From positions 62,001 through 126,000 of the forward strand of contig JAZNEP010000029.1 of the NCBI GenBank assembly GCA_045588655.1: a stretch of 64,000 nucleotides of DNA. The letters are read 5' to 3'. This document shows positions 18,501 through 26,478 of this stretch, in pieces; the first letter of the stretch is position 1, and the number at the start of each line of letters is the position of its first letter. The notes beneath the pieces are model-generated. The model was given only the letters and a program-made list of their open reading frames with translations, made no database searches and was not told where the DNA came from. Position numbers and translations under genes: made by a program. Source of the DNA: SVFI01 sp045588655. GTDB lineage: Bacteria; Bacillota; Clostridia; Lachnospirales; Lachnospiraceae.

Positions 18501-19259
18501 GCTAAGCTTGTTAACGTCAAGGTTAAGAATTGTACTATCCAAAATGGAACTGATGCAGGTAGTACGCACTGCTTTGGTTATGCAGAAAAGGTAACATATG
18601 ATAACTGTACATTCACAAGCTTTGCCGGAAGAAATGCTGTTTTCCGAAATTGTACGATACAGCCGGCAAGCTATATGAATAATAAGTTATACTTCTATGA
18701 TTGTACATTCAAGGCACTGGATGGAAGTGAAAAAATAACATTGAATTTGAATGCCCCTCGTGATTCGGAGCGAATATTCGAAAACTGTAAATTTGAAGGA
18801 AAGGTAGCGATTGGTACTGAGAATTTCCATACAGGTATTTTTAGAAATTGTGAATTTGATGATGTAGAATTTATAACGGCTGTAGATTCTTTAGATGGCA
18901 TGATTTTGTTTGAAAATTGTAAAATCAATTCAAGTGCTGAGAACGTCATTTATACTGGGGTATTTGCAGGTAATATAGATTATATCAATGTTCAGTTTAA
19001 GGATTGTGAAATCACACATACAGGAGAAAATTTAGTTGGCTTCTTCTCAATGCCGGCTAAGGATAGCCAAATCTTGTTTGAAAACTGTACGATTAACAAA
19101 AACTCCGGTGCGTTGGTTAAATGGTTGACAAACTATTCCAGACCGCAAAATGTGGATAAAATCTCGGTAGATGTTATATTTAGAAATACAGAATATAATG
19201 CGTCGCTGGAAATAGACAATTCTGTAGATGCACAGCACGCTAGAATAACCTTTGAATAA
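15561..19259 (+). CDS. Secreted Big_2 / beta-helix surface protein
   Basis: 1232 residues. A signal peptide (residues 1-28, cut after ASA) precedes two bacterial Ig-like group 2 domains (about 35-205; ending motifs such as AIKPGTATITI). A Pro/Asp-rich spacer of 18 six-residue units (about 212-319) and a third Big_2 domain (about 322-400) follow. The remaining 830 residues contain repeated short beta units rich in Asn and Cys (FENCKF, FRNCEF, YDNCTF), which fit a right-handed parallel beta-helix as in pectate-lyase-like proteins. No LPxTG or SLH anchor is seen. I infer an extracellular polysaccharide-binding or -cleaving protein. It starts 41 bases after the recombinase. Confidence 0.8.
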   Translation: MKKLKRYFSLLFVVMLILNVVSVPASAATNKSNVKSIKVTNLPTNILVVKKGQNYKLKVKVATTGKISKKVTYTIANPKVATVTRTGRVKGIKNGSTKLTIRSVENPKVKKTIKVKVGTPVKKVSVTKKKVSLEVGQTYMIKTKIAPKKPTYKKLSYESSNKAVVKVSKKGKVTAIKPGTATITIKSKDGSNKKAKCKITVTGQSVSDDDENPVTPDNPVNPDEPVNPDDPVTPDDPVNPDAPVTPDNPVTPDNPVNPDDPVTPDDPVNPDDPVTPDDPVNPDDPVTPDNPVNPDEPVNPDEPVTPDDPVTPDAPVTPVEVTSITLDKTVKTLDLYEQLTLTATVLPDNATDKTISWESSDATIVRVSKGGTICAVKTGTATITAKTTNGKSASCAVTVQAKVKLADSTNKINPVDPEFLFDAPYISTYYFNPKPSANEDIKIPLYITDHEQSEFLNNDATGKLDLIYEVDGEKKTLKDLPLGDYTLNIGKLSKGLHTFSVQVLDKRTGVKSHELYNELWVVDPDEYAISEADIYYMTEQDLASYKICNNDSTNATDLINTRDGLTKLFADKQAEGYRKIVLLKGTYRINGEDARDNCITIPSYFTVDMNESTFKLNTISAETSGCIVLMNNAIDARLENGILEGDRYERQELNLERDGLGEGINTVLIRSGKYCSLNNLTIKNTTGHTIWSLPDMDIGLQRKLKGYTRTAIIDGKEVQCDNYSTSSMMDLSDYINWDANEDYFYIGYPAGYRGIRTKSAIVYVSFYDKNQSFLETVTGCQFRKILIPGNAKYARVTLNDSNISQDQSQEGVYIYPRRLGDYHEIKNIAFENTRTCALAPTTCSNLLIEGVTYTNCGDSITPLPVDFEDGWDETQDVYYRNNEVISKAAHTTGTIVDNAGFNHVFENCINHQITINARLTGCVIRNMNDVRNTARCDLGNKISNSYARVYDNNCGSINYIIKDENGAAVADLATLDETEIAKLVNVKVKNCTIQNGTDAGSTHCFGYAEKVTYDNCTFTSFAGRNAVFRNCTIQPASYMNNKLYFYDCTFKALDGSEKITLNLNAPRDSERIFENCKFEGKVAIGTENFHTGIFRNCEFDDVEFITAVDSLDGMILFENCKINSSAENVIYTGVFAGNIDYINVQFKDCEITHTGENLVGFFSMPAKDSQILFENCTINKNSGALVKWLTNYSRPQNVDKISVDVIFRNTEYNASLEIDNSVDAQHARITFE
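16194..16516 (+). repeat. 18-bp tandem repeat coding xPV(T/N)PD units
   Basis: Eighteen in-frame copies of an 18-base unit code for six residues each (x-P-V-T/N-P-D, x being D, N, E or A). The stretch forms an extended acidic spacer between Ig-like domains. Unit number is likely to vary by slippage without breaking the frame. It creates long open frames on the opposite strand that are not genes. Confidence 0.95.
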
Positions 19260-19309
19260 GCCATTGGGGACGCTAGTAATGAATTAGAAAGCAATTTATT
19301 ATACGGAGG

Positions 19310-19756
19310 ATGACTTTGATGGCTTTCTTTATGAAGGATGAATTTCCGGAAGTTGATATGGACAAAGTTATCAAAATGTGCATTATACATGATTTGGGAG
19401 AATCATTTACCGGGGATATTCCAACATTTGAAAAGACAGAGGCGAATGAAGCAACAGAAGAGGCATTATTATATAGTTGGGTGAAATCTCTACCTGAGAA
19501 TTACGCAAAAGAAATGCTTGGTTTGTATGATGAAATGGCAAAAAGAGAAACTGCTGAAGCGAAAGTATATAAGGCTATTGATAGTTTAGAGGCATTGATT
19601 CAGCATAATATTTCTGATTTGTCTACATGGATTCCTAAGGAGTATGAGTTGAACAAAACTTATGCAGACGATAAGGTTGCTTTTTCGGAATATTTGAAAG
19701 AACTAAGAGAAGAAATCCGGAAGGATACATTGAAAAAACTTGGTGTGCAAGACTAA
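19310..19756 (+). pseudogene. HD-domain nucleotidase/hydrolase lacking its N-terminus
   Basis: The 148-residue frame begins at LMAFFMKDEFP, which in HDDC2/YfbR-type HD proteins lies after the first metal-binding His (AEHSW). The HD pair is present in IIHDLGE, followed by FTGDIP and a late Asp in KAIDSLEALIQ. About 50 residues with the first His are missing, so catalysis should be lost unless upstream DNA was rearranged recently. A CGGAGG lies right before the ATG at 19310, and an in-frame ATG at 19319 has better spacing. It sits in a stretch with other broken genes. Confidence 0.6.
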
Positions 19757-19854
19757 ATCCCAGTCAAAAACATTATGAAAATCGGTGGATGGAATTTGGG
19801 AATTCACATTACGGGTATTAAAAGCATTATCAATTATTTTTTGAGAATCATATT

Positions 19855-20061
19855 GTGCTCTATTGTGGGTTTAAGTCAACCAAAGTTGAGGTTACAGCAA
19901 CGACGCAGACCATAGAGGGAGATACATATTATTCCAATGTCATTTCTGTAAAAGAACTCAGCCGGGAAGCGGTCCCGGAGGATGAGGAGTATCTTCTGGT
20001 GGTTGCTGTTTCAAATGAGGAATGGAGCGGAAATTCCTTTGACTTGTATTTGTATAAATAA
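19855..20061 (+). pseudogene. Short fragment, probable C-terminal remnant of a lost gene
   Basis: A 68-residue frame (EVTATTQTIEGDTYYSNVIS in the middle, ending SFDLYLYK) has the beta-strand look of a protein end but no ribosome binding site before its first ATG. The frame is not preceded by a plausible N-terminus. I treat it as debris; no family is recognised. Confidence 0.3.
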
Positions 20062-20192
20062 TGAGAGTTTGGCGTTTCCAACTCACCGTTGTATTTTTCT
20101 CCAAAATGAGTTGTTAGGATTCCTCTTACGTATATGATATAGTGAATTTATCGAAGATGCATCGAAGAAATAATTCAGGAGAGGTTGATTAT

Positions 20193-21350
20193 ATGTCATT
20201 AGGAAATAATATCAAAAAATATCGCCATGATTTAGGCATTACTCAGGAGGAATTAGCAGGGATTCTTTGTCTTACAAGTCAGGCAGTCAGCAAATGGGAG
20301 AGTGGAGCGGGAATGCCGGATGTAACTCAGATTGTACCGCTGGCAAAAGCACTGAATGTTTCAACAGATGCACTGTTTGGCATGGGTTCTGAAAGCTATG
20401 ACAGATGTTTTGCAAAGAAGGTTTGTTTTGAGGCAGATTCTTTGCGAGATATCGGGGAACCTGCCGGCGGAGCTTTGTCTGCAGTGGAGTTTTTAGAACA
20501 GAAATGTGAAGAAGATATCTTTAATTACGGAATTATGACCAGATATGTCCAGGCAATCGCGCATATGAGTCGTTTTGTAAATGAAAATAATGTGTACTAT
20601 GAAGGTCTTCTGAAAGACAATCAAAAGGGATGGCGGCGCATGGTTAAAACTGCGGAAAACAGAGCGATGCAGGTTATTCGCTATTCTGACGAAAAGGAAC
20701 TGGCTGATAAATGTCACTATGCACTTGGCTGGCTTTATTGGCATACGAAGGAATATGAGAAAGGACGTCAGCATATCGATGAACTTCCTTCTATTAAGTG
20801 CAATATGCTTCAGGAAACTCTTCTTCCTTATTACAGATACGCTGAAGTGGATCGTGGTATGGAGGGGTGGAGTGAACAGGTTCGTGAGAACTACCAGAAT
20901 TTTATTCGAGCCATCAATAAGCAGATTGTTTATGCTGCGGAAAGTATGATGTGGACTTGTCCGTTAAATGAAGTAGAAGAAAATATTGTTTGGGGATTTT
21001 CTATGATGGATTCATTTATGGAAAATGACAAAATGAAAGCGTTATGTCAGGGATTTTACCGGGAAACATCAAAATATTTGATTGCAGCATATTTGCGCAA
21101 TAATCAGCCTGAGAAAGCAGCGAATGAATGGAAGCGTCTTTTAGCCAAAATTGATGAATATGTATGTTTTTGTCATAAGATCAGGGCCTGTGAAAAATCA
21201 GAAGTGATTCAGAAGTTTGGTCAAAAGGCAGCAGATAATATGGAGCATTATACCAGAGAATGGATTGATGGAAAACTGCAATTCATGCTTGGCCAGTTAA
21301 AGAGCTGGAGTGACGAAAAAATTTATACAGAATTTGAGAAACAGATTTAG
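20193..21350 (+). CDS. XRE-family transcriptional regulator with long helical C-terminal domain
   Basis: 385 residues from the ATG at 20193 behind CAGGAGAGG. The HTH occupies residues 1-60 (ITQEELAGILCLTSQAVSKW). The remaining 320 residues appear all-helical and rich in Trp and Tyr, of the kind that senses ligands or proteins through TPR-like repeats. Regulators of this layout are common in Lachnospiraceae and usually act locally. A terminator follows. No obvious target gene is next to it. Confidence 0.82.
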   Translation: MSLGNNIKKYRHDLGITQEELAGILCLTSQAVSKWESGAGMPDVTQIVPLAKALNVSTDALFGMGSESYDRCFAKKVCFEADSLRDIGEPAGGALSAVEFLEQKCEEDIFNYGIMTRYVQAIAHMSRFVNENNVYYEGLLKDNQKGWRRMVKTAENRAMQVIRYSDEKELADKCHYALGWLYWHTKEYEKGRQHIDELPSIKCNMLQETLLPYYRYAEVDRGMEGWSEQVRENYQNFIRAINKQIVYAAESMMWTCPLNEVEENIVWGFSMMDSFMENDKMKALCQGFYRETSKYLIAAYLRNNQPEKAANEWKRLLAKIDEYVCFCHKIRACEKSEVIQKFGQKAADNMEHYTREWIDGKLQFMLGQLKSWSDEKIYTEFEKQI

Positions 21351-21353
21351 GTT

Positions 21354-21400
21354 AAATCATAGAGCTATTTTCAGTAGGAATTTAGCTCTATGATTTTTTA
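21354..21400 (+). terminator. Terminator after the XRE regulator
   Basis: AAATCATAGAGCTA pairs perfectly with TAGCTCTATGATTT around a 15-base loop and ends in a T tract, three bases past the stop. Confidence 0.85.
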
Positions 21401-21490
21401 TTGCTATAAGAAGTTGCACAAAATAAGTTGTTGACCATATGAAATAAAAAACATATAATTTGTTTATGCAATGCATAAAAAGGTGAACTT

Positions 21491-21715
21491 ATGGAAGCAA
21501 GAGAAGAATTGAGAAAATTAAGAGAAAGTACCGGTATGAACCGGAAAGAATTTTGTGAATACTTTGATATTCCATATATGACGGTAACAGATTGGGAATT
21601 AGGGAATAGAAGGGTTCCACAATATCTTTTGCGGTTGATGGCATATAAGATTGAAATAGAGAAGTTGGCTGATAAAAGAAATAAGGATGACAAAGATGAT
21701 GTAACTAACAGATAA
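21491..21715 (+). CDS. Small HTH DNA-binding protein
   Basis: 74 residues, a single helix-turn-helix (MNRKEFCEYFDIPYMTVTDW) with a charged C-terminus. AAAGGTG lies before the ATG. Small HTH proteins of this type occur next to mobile elements in Clostridia. Function unknown beyond DNA binding. Confidence 0.6.
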   Translation: MEAREELRKLRESTGMNRKEFCEYFDIPYMTVTDWELGNRRVPQYLLRLMAYKIEIEKLADKRNKDDKDDVTNR

Positions 21716-21760
21716 TGTGTTGGCAATTGTGTAATAGTCTGTTGCACAATTTGTAGGAGG

Positions 21761-22108
21761 ATGAGTGTACAGATGTCAGAAAGTACAGAATTGATGACAG
21801 TAGATAATATATGTAATCGAGTATACATCATAAGAGGTCAGCAGGTTATGCTTGATTATGATTTGGCTGAGCTTTATGGATATGAAGTGAAGCGTTTGAA
21901 TGAGCAGGTAAAGCGTAATATCACAAGATTTCCGGAAGATTTTATGTTTCAGTTGACAAAGGATGAAATTCCAGAGGATTTTTTAAAGTCGCAAATTGCG
22001 ACTTTAAACGAAAATGGAAATAAAAGAGGTCTTCATATTAAAAAATTACCATTTGTATTTACGGAGCAAGGTATTTATATGCTTGCAACAGTTTGTTACA
22101 CAGTCTGA
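21761..22108 (+). pseudogene. ORF6N-domain (phage antirepressor type) protein, C-terminally cut
   Basis: 115 residues with the ORF6N domain: VYIIRGQQVMLDYDLAELYG, then RFPEDFMFQLTKDE and LPFVFTEQGIYMLATV. In complete members the text after this motif continues with a helix and a long C-terminal domain; here the frame ends four residues later. It is likely a phage or element remnant. GGAGG directly abuts the ATG at 21761; an in-frame ATG at 21773 is better spaced. Confidence 0.6.
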
Positions 22109-22171
22109 GATGCGGCTTGTTACGGCAAAATTATCTTGAGAAATTTATGGCAGAGTGAGGAGAACGGTGAT

Positions 22172-22639
22172 ATGTTAGAAGTTAAATTTTATGATACGGT
22201 GGATGATGCACTGTTGAAGTTTGCAGTGATTATTTCCCAGAGCAATGGGAAGTGGGTAATATGTAAACATAAAGAACGCGATACATATGAAGTCCCGGGT
22301 GGACATCGCGAAGAAGGAGAAGATATTTTAGACACTGCCAAAAGAGAACTTCAAGAAGAAACAGGTGCTGTTAAGTTTGATTTAGAGCCGCTATGTGTAT
22401 ATTCGGTCACAGGTAAGACAAATGTGAATGAGAATGGAGAGGAATCCTTTGGTTTGCTATGTTTTGCTGAAATCATAGAATTTTCAGGTAAACTGGAAAG
22501 TGAGATAGAGAAGGTTGAACTTATGGATGAATTGCCGGGAAACTGGACTTATCCATTAATACAACCGAAGTTGATTGAAGAAGTGGAGACCAGATTGTAT
22601 AATATTAGGCAGGAGAAAATATCCGGCAAGAATGATTAA
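22172..22639 (+). CDS. NUDIX hydrolase with a recombinase-derived C-terminus
   Basis: 155 residues from the ATG at 22172 (GAGGAG site). The Nudix box is visible as GGHREEGEDILDTAKRELQEE, with the REx(2)EE core intact, so pyrophosphate cleavage of a nucleotide-type substrate is likely. The last 20 or so residues (EEVETRLYNIRQEKISG) do not belong to the family: they repeat part of the serine recombinase coiled coil, in the same reading frame, from a 55-base copy with one mismatch. A hairpin terminator overlaps the stop. Confidence 0.8.
   Translation: MLEVKFYDTVDDALLKFAVIISQSNGKWVICKHKERDTYEVPGGHREEGEDILDTAKRELQEETGAVKFDLEPLCVYSVTGKTNVNENGEESFGLLCFAEIIEFSGKLESEIEKVELMDELPGNWTYPLIQPKLIEEVETRLYNIRQEKISGKND
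22572..22626 (+). repeat. 55-bp copy of the serine recombinase gene
   Basis: Bases 22572-22626 match 15209-15263 at 54 of 55 positions, same strand and same frame. On both sides the similarity ends abruptly. It marks a past recombination between copies of the recombinase gene or a deleted second element. Confidence 0.9.
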
Positions 22640-22660
22640 AGTCGTTCTTGCCACTTTTGT
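22625..22660 (+). terminator. Terminator overlapping the NUDIX stop codon
   Basis: GGCAAGAATGA pairs with TCGTTCTTGCC (one G-T pair) around six bases; ACTTTTGTT follows. Confidence 0.6.
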
Positions 22661-22761
22661 TATTGAGCTAGTTAGTTTATGATATGGGTATGTGATAACT
22701 TATGCGGGAAATAAAAGTACAATCTTAAATGGGTTGCACGTTATTAGCAGGAGGATAAGAA

Positions 22762-23832
22762 ATGAACGAAGCGAAGAAGCTAACGGATTGGGTAATTCAA
22801 AAGATTGAAAATGAATATAAAGATGACGTTGCATTATTACTGGCCGTACAAGGACATAACACTGCAGAGGATCAGCATGGCGTAACCTTTGATTTTTATG
22901 TGCCTGCGACGGAGAGAGCAGATGAGCTCGCTGAGACCTTTATCATTGACGGTATCGGACATGATCTGTATCCGAGATCTTGGGAAAGACTTGAGAATTC
23001 CGTGGTGTTGAATGACATGCCGATTGTAATCGATGGGGCTGAGATTCTGTATGCGCGTTCTAAAGAGGATGAAGAGAGATTTATGGATCTGAAGAAGCGT
23101 CTGCATGAAAATCTGCAGAATCCGGAGTTCATTTACGGAAAAGCATTGGAGTACATGGATAAAGCGTTGGAAATCTACCGGACGCTTATTTTTGAGGATA
23201 AAATCTACCGCGTGTGCTCTGAAGCGGGATGCATTCATTCGTATCTGTCGAAGGCGGTTGCTGTTTTGAATCATACCTATGCCGAAGGGGCGATCATGAG
23301 TGAAAAGCAGGCGTACAACGATGATTTGGACAGTCGCATCTATCACTGCCCTGAAATGAAGGAGGTTCCTGAAGATTTCTTTCAGAATGCGGAGCGCCTT
23401 ATGACGGAAAAAGATTCTGAAAAGCTGAAGGAAGTGGTGTTAAAGTTATTGAAGGCAACAAGAAAGTTCATTCTGGACAGGGAGCCTATGCGTCAGCCGC
23501 AGGAAATATCCGAAGTGGATTATCAAAACTTTGCTGATTGGTATCAGGAATTGAGCCTTACCTGGCGCAGGATCAGATTCTTTGTTAAGAATAACATGGT
23601 GGAAGAGGCGTATTGCGATGCGCTTTATCTTCAGGAAGAGCTTTTTTACGTCGCTCAGGAATTTCAGGTGGAGGAAATGAATCTGCTTGATGCTTTTGAT
23701 CCGAATGATCTTGGCAAACTAAGGGAGCGCGCAGATCTTCTTGAGCAGAAAATACTTGAAGTGCTTGCAGATCACCGGACATCGGTAAATTCTTATGAGT
23801 CGTTGGAAGTCTTTCTTAAGGCTAGAGGCTAA
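22762..23832 (+). CDS. Nucleotidyltransferase-like protein with helical C-terminal domain
   Basis: 356 residues with an AGGAGG site. Residues 1-110 suggest a nucleotidyltransferase fold: a helix, then a strand with AVQGHNTAEDQ and the Asp pair in VTFDFYV. The rest is all helices with many Glu and Lys. No further active-site residues can be named with confidence, and a HEPN-like C-terminal role is only a possibility. The GC content is higher than in its left neighbours. It probably acts alone or with the CD3324-type regulator 57 bases downstream. Confidence 0.45.
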   Translation: MNEAKKLTDWVIQKIENEYKDDVALLLAVQGHNTAEDQHGVTFDFYVPATERADELAETFIIDGIGHDLYPRSWERLENSVVLNDMPIVIDGAEILYARSKEDEERFMDLKKRLHENLQNPEFIYGKALEYMDKALEIYRTLIFEDKIYRVCSEAGCIHSYLSKAVAVLNHTYAEGAIMSEKQAYNDDLDSRIYHCPEMKEVPEDFFQNAERLMTEKDSEKLKEVVLKLLKATRKFILDREPMRQPQEISEVDYQNFADWYQELSLTWRRIRFFVKNNMVEEAYCDALYLQEELFYVAQEFQVEEMNLLDAFDPNDLGKLRERADLLEQKILEVLADHRTSVNSYESLEVFLKARG

Positions 23833-23888
23833 AAGACGCGTCGCATTGGCTATGGTTGGTTTGCTTTGTAGGCTATGGGTGGAATGAT

Positions 23889-24146
23889 ATGAGATATCGA
23901 AAAGCATCAGAGGTTTTTCCGGATGAACTGTTGAAAGAAATTCAAAAGTATGCCACGGGAGAACTGATTTATATTCCGGAGAAGGAAGAGAAAAAAGAAT
24001 GGGGCGAAAAATCCGGCGCGAGGGATTATTATGTCGCAAGGAATGCGGAGATTCGAAACAAGCGTCGTGAGGGAAAGTCCATACAGGAACTTGCGGATGA
24101 GTATGGGCTTTCAAGGGATACAATACGCAGAATTTTATACAAGTAA
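23889..24146 (+). CDS. CD3324-family HTH protein
   Basis: 85 residues from the ATG at 23889; the frame extends upstream to 23856 without a site. It shows the family pattern: RKASEVFPDELLKEIQKYATGE, YIPEK, WGEKSGARDYY, then an HTH (SIQELADEYGLSRDTIRRIL). Members are small predicted DNA-binding proteins related to Mor activators. Target unknown. Confidence 0.75.
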   Translation: MRYRKASEVFPDELLKEIQKYATGELIYIPEKEEKKEWGEKSGARDYYVARNAEIRNKRREGKSIQELADEYGLSRDTIRRILYK

Positions 24147-24184
24147 GTCGCAGATGCGCAAATTAGTATGGAAAAGGAGTTTTT

Positions 24185-25105
24185 ATGAATAAGATTACAA
24201 CAAAACAATTTCAGATTTTTACAGATTTAAGCCTCGTGTGGGATTTTCTGGTAGATATCTATGACCGTGAAAATAGCACTGGTATGGCAGCGCCATTCTT
24301 TGAATATGCATTATCATCCTCATGGATGGACACATCCTATTCACATCTTAACAGGTTTTGGTTTGACGGGGATAAGGTCGTGGCTTTTGTTTTTTATGAG
24401 AATCCCGTAACGGATATTTATTTCAATGTTCGAAAAGGTTATGAATTTCTTGCAGATGAACTCATAGATTATGCGATAACGAGTATGCCGAATTTTGATG
24501 ACAAGCAGCAGTTTATGCTCTTCAAGGGTCAGGGGTTCCTGAAAGAAGCTGCGAAGAAGCGTGGATTTGAAATGGTATATGAATACAAAGACATGCATTT
24601 CGATTTTAAGGATGAATTGAATTATGAATTGCCAAAAGGGTATCATTTTGTGGAGGGCCGCGATATCGATCCCTTAAAACTTTCCAAGTTATGCTGGTAT
24701 GGATTCGGGCACGGTGAAAAGGGTGAGTTTGTCGATTGGGACAAGTATGATGATTCGAAAGAATGGACACCGGCAAAATCCTATAGAGGTAATGTTGCAT
24801 TGAAGCTAGCACCTACTCCTCATGCTACACCGTGGTATGATGTTGCTATTGCAGATGAGAACGGTGATTATGTCTGCTATGCAGGTATGTGCTGGGTTGC
24901 GGAAAATCATTTAGCTTATATGGAGCCGCTTTGCACGGCGCCGGAACACCGCAGAAAAGGGCTTGCCGCTGCTGCACTTACGTATCATTATCGTAGACTG
25001 AAAGCTCTCGGTGCCACACATATGACCGGAGGTGAAGATCCCTTCTATGAGAAGATCGGTTACGGGGAAGGTTCACATTGGACTATTTGGAAAAAGGTAG
25101 AATAA
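24185..25105 (+). CDS. GNAT-family N-acetyltransferase
   Basis: 306 residues. The C-terminal half has the acetyl-CoA motif in LCTAPEHRRKGLAAAAL and the closing GGEDPFYEKIGY. The N-terminal half (about 1-150) is probably a degenerate second GNAT fold. Substrate unknown; resistance or metabolite acetylation are both possible. An AAAGGAG site precedes the ATG. A terminator follows at 25.18 kb. Confidence 0.8.
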   Translation: MNKITTKQFQIFTDLSLVWDFLVDIYDRENSTGMAAPFFEYALSSSWMDTSYSHLNRFWFDGDKVVAFVFYENPVTDIYFNVRKGYEFLADELIDYAITSMPNFDDKQQFMLFKGQGFLKEAAKKRGFEMVYEYKDMHFDFKDELNYELPKGYHFVEGRDIDPLKLSKLCWYGFGHGEKGEFVDWDKYDDSKEWTPAKSYRGNVALKLAPTPHATPWYDVAIADENGDYVCYAGMCWVAENHLAYMEPLCTAPEHRRKGLAAAALTYHYRRLKALGATHMTGGEDPFYEKIGYGEGSHWTIWKKVE

Positions 25106-25182
25106 TCAAGAAGTAATATATAAAGACGTTAGGTATATCGTGCGTCCACTGGAAGATTAGCAATACAGTAACAGTTAACGCG

Positions 25183-25208
25183 AAGGCATCCGTTTGGATG
25201 CCTTTTTA
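25183..25208 (+). terminator. Rho-independent terminator
   Basis: AAGGCATCC and GGATGCCTT pair perfectly around GTTT and run into T5. It ends the acetyltransferase transcript. Confidence 0.85.
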
Positions 25209-25327
25209 TTTTGCCCCAAAAGCATCTTTTAAAAGATTCTATCTATCGCATACTTAAGAGTTTTGATAAAATAGATAGAGAGAATTGCGGGAGTTGGAAT
25301 ATGTTTATGATTTAGAGGAGACGAAAG

Positions 25328-26314
25328 ATGAAAATTAAGGATTTAAGCTGTCCAAAATGTGGAGCGTCTATAGAGTCGGATTTGGAGAAAGGAAGAGGCG
25401 TATGCGCATATTGTGGGTATCAGATTTTAATTGAGAAAGAGGATACTTTAGAGGAGATTGAAGCCAAGGCTCAGTCGAAATCCTATGGATATCATAAGGG
25501 AAAATTGAAGGCGGAAGCAGAGGCAGAGATTGCCCGAGAGGAACGTGAAGAGTGGAAGCGCAACAAGAAAAAGAGAATGCAAATGCCAGCCATTATTGTA
25601 AGTATTCTGGTGATAATAGGTGTGGGAGGCGCGGTTATATCACATCTTTCTATGCCTAAAGTCAATCCTTTCGAATGCATAGAGGTGTCGTTCCGAGGAA
25701 CGGACGGAGAGGGTGAATTGATCATGGAGATGGTGGGAACAGGAAATGTGGATCCCAATCGTATTGAATATGATATCTCCAAAAACAGCAATTTAAGCCA
25801 GGGTGAGATGATTAGTATCATTGCCACCAGCACGGATTATCGCTTATCAGAGAAATCCAAAACATATGTGGTAGAGGGGTTGGATGAGTTTTTGAAGGAC
25901 CCGGAGGATATTCCGGCGGAGGCTTTGGAACTAATTTACCAGAAGGCAGAGGGTGTACAAGAAACGAATTTAAGTAGCACCAAAAGCTGCGGATTTTTTG
26001 TGGATATGAAGCCTGTGAAATTGTTTTTGCTGACAGATGGAGAGCAGACCAATCAATTATATGCGGTACATGAGGTAAATTTTGATACAGAGGAAGGAAA
26101 TGTGATTTGTTATGTAGCGACCGGTTTTGATGATGTGGTGGTTCGAAAGGGAGCTCAGACTTCTCTTGATATGTCTTATGGAATGTATTATGGTAATCTG
26201 ACGGAAGTTGATAGTCCTATTTATATTACGGCTTATGCTTCTCTTGAAGAGGTGCGCACAGAGCTCCTTACAGGGCAGGGAAGCTACATGGAGCTTAAGG
26301 AGCGGGATTTATAG
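25328..26314 (+). CDS. Zinc-ribbon membrane protein of unknown function
   Basis: 328 residues. A zinc ribbon (CPKCG at 9-13 and CAYCG at 27-31) is followed by a charged coiled coil (about 45-85), one membrane helix (about 88-108) and an extracellular domain of some 210 residues. The layout suggests a cell-envelope sensor or assembly factor. Cys pairs face the cytoplasm. AGAGGAG precedes the ATG. A nine-base inverted repeat (TCTATCTAT/ATAGATAGA) lies upstream at about 25241-25284 and might be an operator. Confidence 0.65.
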   Translation: MKIKDLSCPKCGASIESDLEKGRGVCAYCGYQILIEKEDTLEEIEAKAQSKSYGYHKGKLKAEAEAEIAREEREEWKRNKKKRMQMPAIIVSILVIIGVGGAVISHLSMPKVNPFECIEVSFRGTDGEGELIMEMVGTGNVDPNRIEYDISKNSNLSQGEMISIIATSTDYRLSEKSKTYVVEGLDEFLKDPEDIPAEALELIYQKAEGVQETNLSSTKSCGFFVDMKPVKLFLLTDGEQTNQLYAVHEVNFDTEEGNVICYVATGFDDVVVRKGAQTSLDMSYGMYYGNLTEVDSPIYITAYASLEEVRTELLTGQGSYMELKERDL

Positions 26315-26478
26315 AATAGGGAAAGAGTAAGATGTGTGCATTTTTGCGAAAGAAGAAGTAAATTGTTTGCGTTTCCTGTGTAACTACATAATGACATTTT
26401 TGCAGCTTTCAAGTGGTGGTTTGAGGAGAATGCGCTTGATATAATCGTAGTAAAATATCAGAGGAGGACGTATTTTTC

